A stretch of DNA of 64,000 bases from Terrimesophilobacter sp963702165. GTDB lineage: Bacteria; Actinomycetota; Actinomycetes; Actinomycetales; Microbacteriaceae. The position numbers and the translations under genes were made by a program. Location of the stretch: positions 62,001 through 126,000 of the forward strand of contig OY969722.1 in the NCBI GenBank assembly GCA_963702165.1. Direction: 5' to 3'. Each line of letters opens with the position of its first letter. Position 1 is the stretch's first letter. Shown here piece after piece: positions 8,180 through 16,151 of this stretch. Under the pieces are notes generated by a model, which saw nothing but the letters and a program-made list of their open reading frames with translations, did no database searches and was not told the DNA's origin.

Positions 8180-11086
8180 ATGCTCGCTACCCTCCTTCTG
8201 TTCGCGGTCGTAGCACTCGTCGCGAATCCGCTGGTCGCCCGCTTCGGCACTCGGATGTTCCCCGTGCTCGCCTTGGTGCCGTTGGCCGCATTCATCGTCA
8301 CGATCGTGCAGTCACCCGCGGTGCTCGCCGGAGGCGACCACCTCGAATCGTTCACTTGGATACCGCAGCTCGGCTTCGAGGTCACAGTGCGCCTGGACAC
8401 GCTTTCCTGGCTGCTTGCGTTGATCGTGACCGGCGTCGGTTCGCTTGTGCTGTTCTACTGCACCTTCTATTTCGGCCGGGACGAGGAGGGCGTCGGCCGC
8501 TTCGCGGCGACCTTGCTTGCGTTCGCCGGATGCATGTACGGGCTGGTCATCGCGGACAACGTGTACCTGCTGTACGCGTTCTGGGAGGGCACGACCGTCT
8601 TCTCCTACCTGCTCATCGGTCACTACACCGGCCGCCGCGCCAGCCGTACCGCCGCCCTGCAGGCGCTCATCGTCACCACCGCTGGCGGGCTGGTCATGCT
8701 GGTCGGACTGGTGATGCTGTCCGTCACCGTCGGCACCACGAGCCTGAGCGAGCTCATCGCCCTCGCCCCGGTCGGACCGCTCGTAACCACCGCCATCCTG
8801 CTGATCCTGGTCGGGGCGATCAGCAAGTCGGCGATCTTCCCCTTCCACTTCTGGCTGCCCTCCGCGATGGCCGCGCCCACGCCGGTCAGCGCCTACCTGC
8901 ACGCGGCCGCCATGGTGCAGGCGGGCATCTACCTGGTCGCCCGGCTGGCGCCCGGATTCGCGGACACCCCCGGATGGCGTGAGTCGCTTGTCTCCCTCGG
9001 CCTGCTTACGATGCTGCTCGGCGCGTGGAAGGCTCTCAAGCAGAACGACCTGAAGCTGTTGCTCGCCTACGGCACGGTCAGCCAGCTCGGCTTTCTGATC
9101 ACCGTCGCCGGGTATGGCACCCGCAACGCCGCGCTCGCGGCCGTCGCGTTGCTCCTCGCCCACGCGCTGTACAAGGCGGCGCTGTTCCTCATCGTGGGCA
9201 TCATCGACCACCGCGCGGGCACGCGCGACCTGCGCAAGCTGTCCGGGCTGGGCCGGGAAGCCCCATTCCTCGCGACCACCGCGACCCTCGCCGCCGCCTC
9301 GATGGCCGGGATCCCATTCACTCTCGGCTTCGTTGCCAAGGAGTCTGTGCTCGCGGCGCTCGTGGCGGATGCCGCAGGCGGTCAGCTGCTCGGCTGGGTC
9401 GCCGTGGTCGGCATCGCGCTCGGATCGGTGTTCACGGTCGCCTACAGCGCGCGGTTCCTCTGGGGCGCATTCGCGCAGAAGGCCGACGTCGAGCAGGTGC
9501 GTCCGGTGCACGAGAGCCTCGGGTTCATGTTCTCGCCCGCGCTGCTGGCCGCTGCCGGCATCGTCGCCGCGCCGTTTGCGGCACCGATCGGAACCGCGTT
9601 GGAGGGCTACTCGACGCAGTTCGCGACCATAACTGCGGACACTCACCTTGCGCTGTGGCACGGGTTCGACATCGCCTTCGCCATTTCGGCGGGCACGATC
9701 CTCGGTGGTCTGGCGCTGTACTGGGCACGCGTGCCGGTGAGCGCGGTGCAGACCCGACTCAGCACGAACGTCAACGCGAACGAGCTCTACCTGGAGACCA
9801 TGCGCGGCATCGACCGGGTCGCCAGCCGGATCACTGCGACAACGCAGCGCGGTTCGCTGCCGTTCTACCTCGGCGTCACCCTGCTCGTCTTCGTCGGCAC
9901 GGTCGGCTCGACGCTCATCCTGAACACCACCTGGCCGAGCGAGTGGCGGTTGTGGGACAGCCCGGCGCAACTCGCGATCGCGGTGGTCATGGGGGTCGCG
10001 GCCATCGCCCTGGCCGGCGCGAACAAGCGCTTCCAGGCCGCGCTGCTGCTCGGGGCGACCGGCTACGGGATGGCAGCGCAGTTCGCGTTCCACGGCGACC
10101 CGGATCTCGCGCTCACCCAGGTGCTGGTCGAGTCGGTGACGCTCATCGCGTTCGTGCTCGTGCTGCGCCGACTGCCCGCCCGGCTGGGGCAGGTGCACGA
10201 GTCGCGGAACCGGCTGCTGCGCGCCGTCATCGGTATCAGCGTCGGCCTGGTCATGGCCGTCGGCTCGATCGTCGCGCTCGGCGCCCGCACCGCCGCGCCG
10301 ATCTCCCTGGAACTGCCGAAGCTCGCCTACGAAGGCGGCCACGGCTTCAACACCGTCAACGTGATCCTCGTCGACATCCGAGGCTGGGACACGCTGGGTG
10401 AGCTGTCGGTGCTCATCGCCGCCGCCACCGGCGTCGCCAGCCTGGTGTTCCTGCGCAGCCGCACCGACAACCTGCCGCGCCCGCCGAAGGAAGTGCGTCG
10501 GCGCACCCTACGTGCCCGGCTCAAGCCGCTTCCCGAGCGGCCGCACGAGGAGTCCCGTCCCGACGACGCCAGCACGCGCAGCGCCTGGCTGCTGGCCGGG
10601 TTCAAGATCGCGCCGGAGAACCGGTCGATCCTGCTCGAGGTCGTCGTGCGCCTGATGTTCCACGCGATCATCGTCGTCTCGCTGTACATCCTGTTCTCCG
10701 GGCACAACGCACCGGGTGGCGGGTTCGCCGGCGGCCTCGTGGCAGGCCTCGCGCTCGCAGCCCGGTACCTGGCGGGTGGTCGCTATGAACTCGGAGCCGC
10801 TGCGCCGCTCGACGCCGGGCGCCTCCTCGGGGTCGGATTGCTGCTCGCCGCCGGGACGGCCGTGGTGCCGCTGTTCTTCGGCATGGCGCCGCTGCAGTCC
10901 ACCTTCTTCGAAGCAGAACTCCCGATCCTCGGCCACGTCGAGTTCGTCACCTCGACCATCTTCGACGTCGGCGTCTACCTCGTCGTCGTCGGCATGGTGC
11001 TCGACGTGCTCCGCAGCCTGGGCGCTGAGGTCGACCGCCAGCAAGAGGACGAATCGGATGAGATAGCGGAAGGGAGCCTGGTATGA
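8180..11086 (+). CDS. mrpA: Na+(K+)/H+ antiporter subunit A with fused MrpB domain
   Basis: A 968-residue polytopic protein, the large subunit of the Mrp (Mnh/Sha) complex, related to NuoL. The N-terminal two-thirds hold the proton-translocating core (for example SKSAIFPFHFWLPSAMAAPTPVSAYLHAA, about residues 214-242), with the conserved Lys and His of antiporter-like subunits. The C-terminal portion (from about residue 815, RSILLEVVVRLMFHAIIVVSLYILFSG) is an MrpB domain; no separate mrpB exists, so A and B are fused, as is common in actinobacteria. ATG 8180 is preceded by GGGAGG. It overlaps mrpC by 4 bases. Confidence 0.95.
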   Translation: MLATLLLFAVVALVANPLVARFGTRMFPVLALVPLAAFIVTIVQSPAVLAGGDHLESFTWIPQLGFEVTVRLDTLSWLLALIVTGVGSLVLFYCTFYFGRDEEGVGRFAATLLAFAGCMYGLVIADNVYLLYAFWEGTTVFSYLLIGHYTGRRASRTAALQALIVTTAGGLVMLVGLVMLSVTVGTTSLSELIALAPVGPLVTTAILLILVGAISKSAIFPFHFWLPSAMAAPTPVSAYLHAAAMVQAGIYLVARLAPGFADTPGWRESLVSLGLLTMLLGAWKALKQNDLKLLLAYGTVSQLGFLITVAGYGTRNAALAAVALLLAHALYKAALFLIVGIIDHRAGTRDLRKLSGLGREAPFLATTATLAAASMAGIPFTLGFVAKESVLAALVADAAGGQLLGWVAVVGIALGSVFTVAYSARFLWGAFAQKADVEQVRPVHESLGFMFSPALLAAAGIVAAPFAAPIGTALEGYSTQFATITADTHLALWHGFDIAFAISAGTILGGLALYWARVPVSAVQTRLSTNVNANELYLETMRGIDRVASRITATTQRGSLPFYLGVTLLVFVGTVGSTLILNTTWPSEWRLWDSPAQLAIAVVMGVAAIALAGANKRFQAALLLGATGYGMAAQFAFHGDPDLALTQVLVESVTLIAFVLVLRRLPARLGQVHESRNRLLRAVIGISVGLVMAVGSIVALGARTAAPISLELPKLAYEGGHGFNTVNVILVDIRGWDTLGELSVLIAAATGVASLVFLRSRTDNLPRPPKEVRRRTLRARLKPLPERPHEESRPDDASTRSAWLLAGFKIAPENRSILLEVVVRLMFHAIIVVSLYILFSGHNAPGGGFAGGLVAGLALAARYLAGGRYELGAAAPLDAGRLLGVGLLLAAGTAVVPLFFGMAPLQSTFFEAELPILGHVEFVTSTIFDVGVYLVVVGMVLDVLRSLGAEVDRQQEDESDEIAEGSLV

Positions 11087-11652
11087 GCGTCTCCCTCGTG
11101 CTTGTCGTGCTGATGGCGATCTTCTACTCGGTCGGCGTCTACCTGCTGCTCGAGCGCAGCATGACCCGGGTGCTGTTGGGCTTCATGCTCGTCGGCAACG
11201 CGACCAACCTGCTGATCCTGATCGTCGCCGGACGCAGCGGCACCGCGCCGTTCTACGGCGACGCACCGGCATCCGAGATGTCAGACCCGCTGCCGCAGGC
11301 CTTCGTGCTGACTTCGATCGTCATCACCTTCGGCGTCTCGGCCTTCCTGATGGCGCTCATCTACCGCTCCTGGCGGTTGGCGAACGCGGATGTCGTCCAG
11401 GACGACCTCGAGGACGTCGAGATCGGCAGGCGGCGGGTGTCCGTCACCTCCGAATCCGCGGTCGAGGCGGAGGACACCGAGTTCGGCACGCGCGCCGCGG
11501 CAGCGGTGTCGACCGCGCTCGACCTCGCGGAAGCCGAGCGGCTTGAAGAGGAGCAGGCGCAGCGCGAGGCCCGTGACCGTGACGCGCGCGACCGCGAACT
11601 GCGGGCCGAGGACGGCCACGCCACCGAGTTGCAGGAGGGGGACAAGCTGTGA
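11083..11652 (+). CDS. mrpC: Na+/H+ antiporter subunit C with charged C-terminal extension
   Basis: A 189-residue homologue of NuoK. Three TM helices lie in the first about 105 residues (YSVGVYLLLERSMTRVLLGFMLVGNATNLLIL and LTSIVITFGVSAFLMALIYR). The last about 80 residues are a soluble, highly charged Asp/Glu/Arg tail (EAERLEEEQAQREARDRDAR), probably helical and coiled-coil-like. Typical MrpC proteins are about 110-125 residues, so this tail is an addition whose role is unknown. It overlaps mrpA and mrpD by 4 bases each. Confidence 0.93.
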   Translation: MSVSLVLVVLMAIFYSVGVYLLLERSMTRVLLGFMLVGNATNLLILIVAGRSGTAPFYGDAPASEMSDPLPQAFVLTSIVITFGVSAFLMALIYRSWRLANADVVQDDLEDVEIGRRRVSVTSESAVEAEDTEFGTRAAAAVSTALDLAEAERLEEEQAQREARDRDARDRELRAEDGHATELQEGDKL

Positions 11653-13211
11653 GCTCACTCATCCCGCTCGTCGTCCTTCTGCCGCTGCTCGGCGCCGCGG
11701 CGGCGCTGACCCTCGCACGCTACCCGCGCGCGCAGGTGACCATCGCGAGTGCGGTGCTCGGTGTCGTGCTCATCATCGGCGGACTGCTGCTCTGGTACGT
11801 GGATGCCTACGGCGCGATCGCGGTCGCGGTCGGCGGCTGGCCTGCGCCCTGGGGCATCACGCTCGTGGTCGACCGTCTGGCCGCGTTGCTGCTCGTCATC
11901 TCCGCCGCGGTGCTGCTCTCGGTCCTCATCTTCTCGGTCGGCCAGGGACTGGCCGACGGTGACGACGAGACGCCGGTTTCGATCTACTACCCGACCTACC
12001 TGATCCTGGCGACCGGCGTTTTCAACGCGTTCATCGCCGGCGACCTGTTCAACCTGTACGTGAGTTTCGAGATCCTGCTCGTCGCGAGTTATGTGCTGAT
12101 CACCCTCGGCGGGACCGAGCAGCGCATCCGCTCCGGGATCACCTACATCGTGGTCAGCTTGGTGTCGTCGGTCCTCTTCCTTGCCGCCATCGCGCTGATC
12201 TATGCGGCAGTCGGAACTGTGAACATCGCGCAACTCGCGGTGCGGCTGGCCGAACTGCCCGAGGATGTGCAGCTCATCCTGCATGTGATGCTGATCGTCG
12301 CGTTCGGCATCAAGGCCGCCATCTTCCCGCTGTCGTTCTGGCTGCCGGACTCCTACCCGACCGCGCCGGCTCCGGTCACCGCGGTCTTCGCCGGCTTGCT
12401 GACCAAGGTCGGCGTCTACGCGATCATGCGCACGGAGATGATCATCTTCCCCGGCGACGACCTTCAGGTGCCGCTCATGATCGCCGCGGGGCTGACGATG
12501 ATCATCGGCATCATCGGAGCGGTCGCCCAGTCCGACATCAAGCGGCTGCTGTCGTTCACGCTCGTCAGCCACATCGGCTACATGGTGTTCGGGATCGCGC
12601 TGAACACCGCAGAGGGCCTTGGAGCGGCGACCTACTACGTCGTGCACCACATCACGGTGCAGACCACACTGTTCCTCGCAGTGGGACTCGTCGAACGCGT
12701 CGCTGGCACCACCTCGATCAACCGGATCGGGGGTCTGTTGAAGGCGAGCCCGGTCATCGCGGTGCTGTTCTTCATCCCGATGCTCAGCCTCGGCGGCATC
12801 CCGCCTTTCTCCGGCTTCCTCGGCAAGCTTGCACTGTTCGACGCCGGCGCGAAGGACGGCTCTGTGCTCGCGTGGCTGCTCATCGGCGCGGGAGCGCTGG
12901 TCTCGCTTCTCACGCTCTATGCCCTCGCGCGCTCCTGGAACATGGCGTTCTGGCGGGACGCGGAGGAGGTCGTCGACTACGAGCATCCGCTGCCCGTCTC
13001 CGACGCCGACCGCCGCAACGACTCCGGCCAGGTGGCGACCGCCCGCGTCGTGCCGCGCATCATGATCGGTGCGACCGGCGGCATGGTTGCCATCAGTGTC
13101 GCCCTCACGGTGTTCGCCGGGCCGCTGTTCGACGTCAGCGAGCGCGCGGGCAAGAACATCGACGGCCCTGGCTACTACGTGACGACCGTGTTCGAGGGGG
13201 TGTCGGAGTGA
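11649..13211 (+). CDS. mrpD: Na+/H+ antiporter subunit D
   Basis: A 520-residue NuoM/N-like proton-antiporter subunit with about 14 TM helices. The core contains SYVLITLGGTEQRIRSGITYI and FGIKAAIFPLSFWLPDSYPTAPAPVTAVFAGLLTKVGVY (about residues 218-257), with the conserved Lys of ion-translocating helices. It starts at GTG 11649, overlapping the mrpC stop, and its stop overlaps the GTG of mrpE. With MrpA it forms the two antiporter-like modules of the complex. Confidence 0.95.
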   Translation: MSSLIPLVVLLPLLGAAAALTLARYPRAQVTIASAVLGVVLIIGGLLLWYVDAYGAIAVAVGGWPAPWGITLVVDRLAALLLVISAAVLLSVLIFSVGQGLADGDDETPVSIYYPTYLILATGVFNAFIAGDLFNLYVSFEILLVASYVLITLGGTEQRIRSGITYIVVSLVSSVLFLAAIALIYAAVGTVNIAQLAVRLAELPEDVQLILHVMLIVAFGIKAAIFPLSFWLPDSYPTAPAPVTAVFAGLLTKVGVYAIMRTEMIIFPGDDLQVPLMIAAGLTMIIGIIGAVAQSDIKRLLSFTLVSHIGYMVFGIALNTAEGLGAATYYVVHHITVQTTLFLAVGLVERVAGTTSINRIGGLLKASPVIAVLFFIPMLSLGGIPPFSGFLGKLALFDAGAKDGSVLAWLLIGAGALVSLLTLYALARSWNMAFWRDAEEVVDYEHPLPVSDADRRNDSGQVATARVVPRIMIGATGGMVAISVALTVFAGPLFDVSERAGKNIDGPGYYVTTVFEGVSE

Positions 13212-13771
13212 ACGCGCAGGTGACAGGGCGCGAGCTGCGGCGCCGCTTCATCCGGCAGCTGCCGCTGCTGGTCGGCCTGGTCGTGCTGTGGATGGTGCTG
13301 TGGGGAAACCTGTCCTGGTTGAACCTGATCACCGGCATCCTCGTGGCGGTGGTGGTGACCCGCGTGTTCTACCTGCCGCCGGTCGACCTGTCGGGGCGCT
13401 TCAACGCGTGGCATGGGCTGGTGTTCCTGGTGACCTTCATCGCAGACGTCATCGTCGCGTCGTTCCAGGTCGCCTTCCTGGCACTGAGACCGGGCAGGAT
13501 CCCGACCTCGTCGGTTATCGGCGTGAACCTGCACACGCGGTCCGACCTGATCATGACGCTGGTCGCCATCGCGCTGTCCCTCGTGCCCGGATCACTCGTG
13601 GTCGAGGCCGACCGGGAGAGCTCCATCCTGTACTTCCACACCTTCCCGACCGCCACCGGCGACGATGTCGAGAAGATGCGGCGCAAGGTGCTGCTGGTGG
13701 AGTCCCGCATCGTGCGCACGCTCGGCTCCAAGGACGACCTGCGCCGCATCGCCGAGGAGGCGCGCCGATGA
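13208..13771 (+). CDS. mrpE: Na+/H+ antiporter subunit E
   Basis: A 187-residue MrpE. N-terminal hydrophobic helices (LLVGLVVLWMVLWGNLSWLNLITGILVAVVV) precede a small cytoplasmic domain with the family motif ITRS/NLHTRSDLIMTLVAIALSLVPGSLVVE (about residues 105-132) and a C-terminal charged helix. GTG 13208 overlaps the mrpD stop (GTGA), which fixes the start although the frame is open further upstream. MrpE is needed for full antiport activity. Confidence 0.92.
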   Translation: MNAQVTGRELRRRFIRQLPLLVGLVVLWMVLWGNLSWLNLITGILVAVVVTRVFYLPPVDLSGRFNAWHGLVFLVTFIADVIVASFQVAFLALRPGRIPTSSVIGVNLHTRSDLIMTLVAIALSLVPGSLVVEADRESSILYFHTFPTATGDDVEKMRRKVLLVESRIVRTLGSKDDLRRIAEEARR

Positions 13772-14031
13772 GCGACTGGGTGTTCTGGACCGTCGGGGTG
13801 CTGTTCTTCGCTGCCTCGCTGCTGGCTCTGTACCGGATCGCGCGCGGGCCGAAGCTGCTTGACCGGATGATCGCATCCGACATGCTGCTGACCACGCTCA
13901 TCTGCATCCTCGGTGCCGAAATGGTCTACAACTCGCACACCCGCACACTGCCGCTCATGCTCGTGCTCGCCGCCACCGCGATCCTCGGCGCGGTCGTCGT
14001 CGCCCGTTACGTCTCGCGAAGGGGGCAGTGA
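13768..14031 (+). CDS. mrpF: Na+/H+ antiporter subunit F
   Basis: An 87-residue protein with three TM helices and the MrpF signature RGPKLLDRMIASDML (about residues 26-40) between helix one and helix two. ATG 13768 overlaps the mrpE stop by 4 bases, and its own stop overlaps the GTG of mrpG. MrpF is an essential small subunit thought to contribute to the Na+ path. Confidence 0.92.
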   Translation: MSDWVFWTVGVLFFAASLLALYRIARGPKLLDRMIASDMLLTTLICILGAEMVYNSHTRTLPLMLVLAATAILGAVVVARYVSRRGQ

Positions 14032-14408
14032 ACATGCTCGATATCGTGATCGACGTGCTGACCGCGGTCTTCCTGATCGTCGGGGCGTTCCTGTCGTTCG
14101 CGGCCGGGGTCGGTCTGATCCGGTTCTCGGATGCGATTGCGCGAATGCACGCGACGACCAAGCCGCAGATCCTTGGACTGATGGTGATCCTCGCCGCGAT
14201 CGGCCTGCAGAGCCCGAACTGGTCGACCATCCTGCTCCTCATCCCGATCCTGGTGTTCCAGATGCTGACCGCGCCGATCGCGGCGCACATGGTCGGCCGC
14301 GCGGGCTACCGCACCGGTGTGATGGCAGAGGAGAGTCTGCTGATCGACGAGCTCGCCGGGGCCATCGAGCGGGCGCAGCAGGAAAGCGGCAGTCCGGGGA
14401 CGACTTAG
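14028..14408 (+). CDS. mrpG: Na+/H+ antiporter subunit G
   Basis: A 126-residue MrpG/MnhG. It has three TM helices with the motif GLIRFSDAIARMHATTKPQILGL (about residues 28-50) and a C-terminal soluble tail of about 30 residues. GTG 14028 overlaps the mrpF stop; ATG 14034 is an alternative two codons in. It closes the operon, and the ilvD promoter begins inside its last codons. Confidence 0.92.
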   Translation: MNMLDIVIDVLTAVFLIVGAFLSFAAGVGLIRFSDAIARMHATTKPQILGLMVILAAIGLQSPNWSTILLLIPILVFQMLTAPIAAHMVGRAGYRTGVMAEESLLIDELAGAIERAQQESGSPGTT

Positions 14409-14411
14409 ACT
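14406..14411 (+). promoter_or_regulatory. -10 element of a leaderless ilvD promoter
   Basis: TAGACT spans the mrpG stop codon and ends 7 bases before the ilvD ATG at 14419. No ribosome site is present, so ilvD is probably transcribed from its own start codon, independently of mrp. Confidence 0.6.
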
Positions 14412-14418
14412 CGATCCC

Positions 14419-16113
14419 ATGTCCGAGCCTGATCTGAAGCCCCGATCCCGTGTTGTCACCGACGGAATTGAAGCCCTCACCTCCCGCGGCATGCTCCGCG
14501 CCGTCGGCATGGGTGACGCCGACTGGGACAAGCCGCAGATCGGCATCGCCAGCTCCTGGAACGAGATCACGCCCTGCAACCTGAGCCTCGACCGGCTCGC
14601 CCAGGGCGCAAAGGAGGGCGTGCACGGCGGCGGCGGCTACCCGCTGCAGTTCGGCACCATCTCCGTCTCCGATGGCATCTCGATGGGGCACGAGGGCATG
14701 CACTTCTCGCTCGTGAGCCGCGAGGTCATCGCCGACTCGGTGGAGACCGTCATGATGGCCGAGCGCCTCGACGGTTCCGTGCTGCTGGCCGGATGCGACA
14801 AGTCGCTGCCCGGGATGCTGATGGCGGCCGCCCGGCTGGACCTCGCATCCGTCTTCCTCTACGCAGGCTCGATCGCCCCCGGGTGGGTGAAACTCTCCGA
14901 CGGCACCGAGAAGGACGTCACCATCATCGACTCGTTCGAGGCGGTCGGCGCGGTCAAGGCCGGCACCATGTCGGAACTCGACGCGCACCGCATCGAGTGC
15001 GCGATCGCGCCGGGTGAGGGTGCCTGCGGTGGCATGTACACCGCCAACACCATGGCCAGCGTCGCCGAAGCCCTCGGCATGAGCCTCCCTGGCTCAGCCG
15101 CTCCGCCGGCAGCCGACCGGCGCCGCGACTACTTCGCCCACCGCAGCGGCGAGGCCGTCGTGAACCTGCTTCGCCTCGGGATCACCGCCCGCGACATCCT
15201 GACCAGGAAGGCGTTCGAAAACGCGATCGCGGTCGCCATGGCGTTCGGCGGCTCGACCAACGTCGTGCTGCACCTGCTGGCCATCGCGAAGGAGGCCGAC
15301 GTCGAGCTCACCCTCGACGACTTCAACCGGATCGGCGACAAGGTGCCGCACATCGGCGACCTGAAGCCGTTCGGCAAGTACGTGATGAACGACGTCGACC
15401 GGCACGGGGGAGTGCCAGTCGTGATGAAGGCGCTGCTGGACGCCGGCCTGCTGCACGGTGACGCGCTCACCGTGACCGGCAAGACCGTCGCCGAGAACCT
15501 CGCCGAACTGGATCCGGAGCCGCTCGACGGTGAGGTGCTGCGCACCCTCGACAACCCGATCCATGCAACCGGTGGGCTCACCATCCTGCGCGGCTCGTTC
15601 GCCCCCGACGGCGCCGTGGTGAAGACCGCGGGCTTCGACGCCGAGGTATTCGAGGGTCCGGCGCGCGTGTTCGAGCGCGAGCGCGCGGCCATGGACGCCC
15701 TGACAGAGGGCAGCATCAACAAGGGCGACGTGCTCGTCATCCGGTACGAAGGGCCGAAGGGCGGGCCGGGGATGCGCGAGATGCTGGCGATCACCGCCGC
15801 CATCAAGGGCGCTGGCCTCGGAAAAGATGTATTACTGTTGACGGACGGCAGATTCTCAGGCGGCACAACCGGCCTGTGCATCGGCCACATAGCTCCCGAA
15901 GCGGTCGACGCAGGTCCGATCGCGTTCGTGCGCGATGGTGATCTGATTCGGGTCGATATCGCAGGCCGCTCACTTGACTTACTTGTCGACGAGAGCGAGC
16001 TGGAAGCCCGCCGCCGAGGCTGGGCTCCGCTTCCCCCGCGCTATACCCGTGGCGTTCTCGCTAAATACTCGAAGCTCGTGCACTCCGCTGCGGAGGGCGC
16101 GACCACCGGGTGA
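14419..16113 (+). CDS. ilvD: Dihydroxy-acid dehydratase
   Basis: A 564-residue IlvD/Edd-family enzyme, the third common step of valine/isoleucine synthesis. Cluster-binding Cys are in TPCN (about residue 53), AGCDKSLPG (about 121) and GACGGMYTANTM (about 194), and the C-terminal GRFSGGTTGLCIGHI motif is intact. Codon usage changes sharply near 15815: the last about 100 codons carry TTA twice, AGA, ATA, GTA and AAA, while the rest is almost entirely G/C-ending. The protein is uninterrupted, so a recombination patch from a lower-GC relative is possible. Confidence 0.96.
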   Translation: MSEPDLKPRSRVVTDGIEALTSRGMLRAVGMGDADWDKPQIGIASSWNEITPCNLSLDRLAQGAKEGVHGGGGYPLQFGTISVSDGISMGHEGMHFSLVSREVIADSVETVMMAERLDGSVLLAGCDKSLPGMLMAAARLDLASVFLYAGSIAPGWVKLSDGTEKDVTIIDSFEAVGAVKAGTMSELDAHRIECAIAPGEGACGGMYTANTMASVAEALGMSLPGSAAPPAADRRRDYFAHRSGEAVVNLLRLGITARDILTRKAFENAIAVAMAFGGSTNVVLHLLAIAKEADVELTLDDFNRIGDKVPHIGDLKPFGKYVMNDVDRHGGVPVVMKALLDAGLLHGDALTVTGKTVAENLAELDPEPLDGEVLRTLDNPIHATGGLTILRGSFAPDGAVVKTAGFDAEVFEGPARVFERERAAMDALTEGSINKGDVLVIRYEGPKGGPGMREMLAITAAIKGAGLGKDVLLLTDGRFSGGTTGLCIGHIAPEAVDAGPIAFVRDGDLIRVDIAGRSLDLLVDESELEARRRGWAPLPPRYTRGVLAKYSKLVHSAAEGATTG

Positions 16114-16151
16114 GCACTCCAATCCTCGACTGAAGGACACTGAAGAAAACC

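Noticed and set aside
8312..10342. 676-codon minus-strand open frame opposite mrpA
   Set aside because: Low-complexity Arg/Asp/His/Gln composition typical of antisense to a membrane protein; mrpA itself is unambiguous.
16114..16151. Leader-peptide attenuator for ilvB
   Set aside because: Only 38 bases separate ilvD and ilvB, without a run of Ile/Val/Leu codons or a hairpin; regulation is more likely by IlvN feedback or elsewhere.
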